Source of the DNA: Rosistilla ulvae
Lineage (GTDB): Bacteria; Planctomycetota; Planctomycetia; Pirellulales; Pirellulaceae
DNA: 64,000 bases
Direction: 5' to 3'
Assembly: GCF_007741475.1 (NCBI RefSeq)
Contig: NZ_CP036261.1
Location: forward strand, 7,007,798 to 7,071,797
The first letter of the stretch is position 1; each line of letters opens with the position of its first letter. This document shows positions 61,927 through 64,000 of this stretch, one piece after another. The notes under the pieces are model-generated. The model made no database searches. It saw only the letters and a list, made by a program, of their open reading frames with translations, and was not told where the DNA came from. Made by a program: the position numbers and the translations under genes.

Positions 61927-62649
61927 CGCAGCGGCAAGTGAGACGGTCCCGGCACCACAGCCGAGATCCAAGACACGCATTCCCGCTTCGATGGGCATCG
62001 CGTCGATCAGATGTCGCGCTCCCGGATCGATCCGCCGATGCGAAAAGACACTGGGGCGGGAGTAGACCTTCAGCAACCGGCCGCGATCGCGGATCGCAAA
62101 CTCACAGCCATAGTTCTTCTGCTTCTTCAGTTCCGCCGTCTTCACGCAACCGTACACGATCGAATCGCTGCCGGAGATGGTCGTCGGCTTCACGCCCAGC
62201 TTGAGAATCTGCTCATGCACCCATTTATCGGTCGGGTTGTCGACAGCGACCCACAACTGGCCACCGATCTTCAACGCATTGAAGAAGGATTGCAACTGGT
62301 CGCGAACCAGTTCGGTCTCACCGCGGCGGCCCAGCGGCAGGACCGCCAGATCGTACTGATGTTCGGGAGGATCGGGTTCGCAGACGATGTTCAGCGACGC
62401 CGGAGGCTCGGGATGGTGAGCCCGCGCATGGTTCGCTTGATACAGATCGATGTACCAACAATCGACGCGGTTGTATTGGTTCGACGCAGCCAACACGGCG
62501 GCTAATTGAGCGCGACCCAACGACGTGGTCAACACATCGCCTGCCGCGGGCAGCAGATTGCCTTCGCTGAACTGTTGGATCAGAAACTGTTCCGCTGGCC
62601 GAGCGGGCAAAGCGTGAGGAGATGATTCGGGAAGCGGGCTGTCAGGCAT
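61567..62649 (-). CDS. RsmC-like class I SAM methyltransferase (360 aa)
   Basis: Layout of the RsmC/RlmG group of rRNA guanine-N2 methyltransferases: a degenerate N-terminal methyltransferase-like half (about residues 1-170; VAVDNPTDKWVHEQILKLG) and a catalytic C-terminal half with the SAM loop VLDLGCGAGTVSLAAA and the target-base motif LVLGNPPYYADFR. VYSRPSVFSHRRIDPGARHL is the conserved strand before the SAM loop. It would methylate a guanine of ribosomal RNA; which site is not clear from sequence. The gene's 3' part was copied to 58430-58789. The HIT gene lies 20 bases upstream on the same strand. Confidence 0.82.
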   Translation of the reverse strand: MPDSPLPESSPHALPARPAEQFLIQQFSEGNLLPAAGDVLTTSLGRAQLAAVLAASNQYNRVDCWYIDLYQANHARAHHPEPPASLNIVCEPDPPEHQYDLAVLPLGRRGETELVRDQLQSFFNALKIGGQLWVAVDNPTDKWVHEQILKLGVKPTTISGSDSIVYGCVKTAELKKQKNYGCEFAIRDRGRLLKVYSRPSVFSHRRIDPGARHLIDAMPIEAGMRVLDLGCGAGTVSLAAATAADDVTVHCIDSNSRAVQCALAGAELNQLTNVTASVSDIGQIDAPGSFDLVLGNPPYYADFRIAELFMSTAHKALRSGGRVVLVGKDEEWYTDQMPVLFHSIEIQPVKGYLVASGTRL

Positions 62650-62669
62650 TGGGTTCCGTGAGGGTTGGG

Positions 62670-63011
62670 TTACGCCGGGGACCAGGTGAGTTGCCGGCCG
62701 CCGAGCACGTGGAAGTGCAGATGCAGCACCTCCTGACCTCCCTCGGGGCCGCTGTTGGTGATCACACGATAACCTTTCTCCAGCCCCAATTGCTCGGCGA
62801 CTTGGCGGATCACGCCAAACAAGTGCCCGATCAACGCGTGATCTTCCGGCTCCAGATCGGCAACGCTGCGGATCACCTTCTTCGGGATCACCAGCACGTG
62901 AACCGGAGCTTTGGGAGCGATATCGTGAAACGCCAGACAGAGATCATCTTCAAAGACGATCTTGGCGGGGATTTCCTTGCGGATGATCTTGGAGAAGATG
63001 GTTTCAGTCAT
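62670..63011 (-). CDS. HIT-family nucleotide-binding hydrolase (113 aa)
   Basis: HinT-type histidine-triad protein: a purine nucleoside phosphoramidase that acts on AMP derivatives in the cytoplasm. The triad is [10 protein letters not shown] near the C-terminus; [20 protein letters not shown] and [17 protein letters not shown] are typical of the family. The length is normal. It reads into the methyltransferase gene with a 20-base gap, so the two may be co-transcribed. Confidence 0.93.
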   Translation of the reverse strand: MTETIFSKIIRKEIPAKIVFEDDLCLAFHDIAPKAPVHVLVIPKKVIRSVADLEPEDHALIGHLFGVIRQVAEQLGLEKGYRVITNSGPEGGQEVLHLHFHVLGGRQLTWSPA

Positions 63012-63223
63012 CGGATGATTTGGTAAGCGATGGGACTCGGCGGCTCAGAAAAATACCAAGCCGGCGTGAAACAGCAGCCAGCAGACGGAGCGGTCTCCGG
63101 CAACATCATTCTACCCAGCCCACCGCGATCCGTCACCGCGTCGTTCTTCGACCGAGACTTGATCGACTTGAACTACCAACCGCCACGCGGTAGCGGCTGA
63201 TTTGCGTGGACTTGGCCAGGAAA

Positions 63224-64000
63224 TCATTCCTCGGCGGCGGGAACGACGAGGTGCGTCTGCGTCGCTTCAGCAGGTTTCAGATGCGCGTCCATCCATCCGT
63301 AGATCAATTGCCGCGATTCGTGAGCCACCGAATGCTTGCGGCCGTGAACGTAGAAGCCGAGGTTCTCAGGCACCCCATTGAGTTCGTAGACATCCATGAT
63401 TTTCATCAGCATCAACAGTCGCTGTTTCTGCGTTGGAATATGGCCGTCGTTCAAACCGGAGACGTCCAGAAAAGCCCGCGGAGCGATCAAGGCGATGATC
63501 TCGTGGAAGTCGATCGGCGGCAGTTCACCTTTCAGCAGCCCCTCGCGAATCGGCTTGAAATAGATGTACCAACGGTTGCGTCCCCAGCCTTCGACGTTGG
63601 GATTGTGCCGAAAGAAAGACGCTCCACAATTGCACGCGGAGGCTTGAATGCGATCGTCATAAGCAGCCAGGAAAAAGGTGCCGTGGCCTCCCAACGAATG
63701 CCCAAGCGCTCCGATCCGCTGGGGATCGACCTGCGGTAGACTCTGCAAAACGTCGATGGCGATCGAGTGCTCGTAGGTGAATTTTCCGACCGCCGTCCAC
63801 TGGGGATGCTTCTCGTAAAAAGCGGCGGTGTCGTAAGGGCCCGCGGCCGGCGTCCGCTCGCCCGAGACGAAGTGCTCCGGCGCGATCACGACATAACCGC
63901 GACGGCACAGATGATCGAGATAGGCTTTGTCAGGGTTGTCGATCAGCCCCGCCGCCCGCTTGCTGCCGTGCTGGTACGTACCATGCAGCGCCACGATCGC
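63224..64000 (-). CDS. Alpha/beta hydrolase, 5' end cut by the window edge
   Basis: The frame continues past the right edge (visible start of the sequence AIVALHGTYQHGSKRA), so the N-terminus is missing. The nucleophile elbow is GALGHSLGGHGTF with its Ser; APRAFLDVSGLNDGHIPT probably carries the acid, and HGRKHSVAHESRQLIYGWMD the catalytic His. The oxyanion region LHGTYQHG is present. The fold resembles esterases/acetyl-xylan-esterase-like or dienelactone-hydrolase-type proteins of planctomycetes. Substrate unknown. Any signal peptide would lie outside the window. Confidence 0.8.
   Translation of the reverse strand, partial: AIVALHGTYQHGSKRAAGLIDNPDKAYLDHLCRRGYVVIAPEHFVSGERTPAAGPYDTAAFYEKHPQWTAVGKFTYEHSIAIDVLQSLPQVDPQRIGALGHSLGGHGTFFLAAYDDRIQASACNCGASFFRHNPNVEGWGRNRWYIYFKPIREGLLKGELPPIDFHEIIALIAPRAFLDVSGLNDGHIPTQKQRLLMLMKIMDVYELNGVPENLGFYVHGRKHSVAHESRQLIYGWMDAHLKPAEATQTHLVVPAAEE

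Overview
The window looks like chromosome from a planctomycete of the Rhodopirellula / Rosistilla / Roseimaritima type (Pirellulales). This is inferred from gene content, not from a database search. The signs are several secreted sulfatases, a prepilin-like DUF1559 protein, a PVC-type dehydrogenase/cytochrome c protein, a giant calcium-binding repeat protein with the planctomycete '[10 protein letters not shown]' N-terminal motif, a kinase with a membrane tail, and spacers full of palindromic elements.

Layout. (1) 1-5443 is the right end of an integrative element in the 3' end of a tRNA-Glu(CTC) gene. It carries small coupled genes, an excisionase-like HTH protein, a replication-initiator-like protein, a DnaB-type helicase and a tyrosine integrase whose last codons lie inside the tRNA. 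(2) 5.6-9.2 kb holds biotin protein ligase, an ECF sigma factor, a tiny zinc-ribbon protein and an SDR/DUF2867 oxidoreductase. (3) 9.35-10.84 kb is an array of ten ~150-bp units, each with three 7-bp-stem hairpins. (4) 10.9-15.4 kb (minus) is a likely isoprenoid operon: squalene-hopene-cyclase-like class II cyclase, DUF116-polyprenyl synthase fusion and chorismate-lyase-like protein. (5) A sulfatase and an AbiEi/AbiEii toxin-antitoxin pair follow. (6) 20.1-26.7 kb is a six-gene operon with two exported nucleoside hydrolases, ribokinase and a ribose-type ABC transporter. An OprB-like porin and a third nucleoside hydrolase lie next to it. (7) 29.8-36.1 kb has mutS, a PDZ protein coupled to a tRNA-dihydrouridine synthase, and a thioredoxin-fold protein without active-site cysteines. 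(8) 36.4-41.9 kb is one 1858-aa RTX-type protein with three 345-residue repeats. (9) 42.5-51.9 kb holds a glycine-zipper stress-type protein, a sulfatase, a ~1496-aa sulfatase/dehydrogenase/HEAT/cytochrome c fusion, a Ser/Thr kinase and a membrane protein. (10) 52-58 kb has an M48 peptidase, a J-like membrane protein, an M20 hydrolase with a GNAT acetyltransferase, and BioF. (11) 58.2-61.9 kb is a 2.5-kb module (small lipoprotein plus DUF1559 protein) between two 615-bp direct repeats that include the 3' end of an rRNA-methyltransferase-like gene. (12) The intact methyltransferase, a HIT protein and a truncated alpha/beta hydrolase close the window.

How genes work together. The 20-30 kb locus reads as periplasmic nucleoside hydrolysis, ribose uptake, then phosphorylation to ribose-5-phosphate. 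The minus-strand trio at 10.9-15.4 kb could make or modify an isoprenoid product; the pathway is unknown to me and is my main candidate for undescribed biology. BirA and BioF are both biotin genes but are not adjacent.

Limits. All calls come from reading translations and motifs by eye. Start sites were chosen from ATG/GTG/TTG codons, Shine-Dalgarno-like sequence and family length. No homology search was run.
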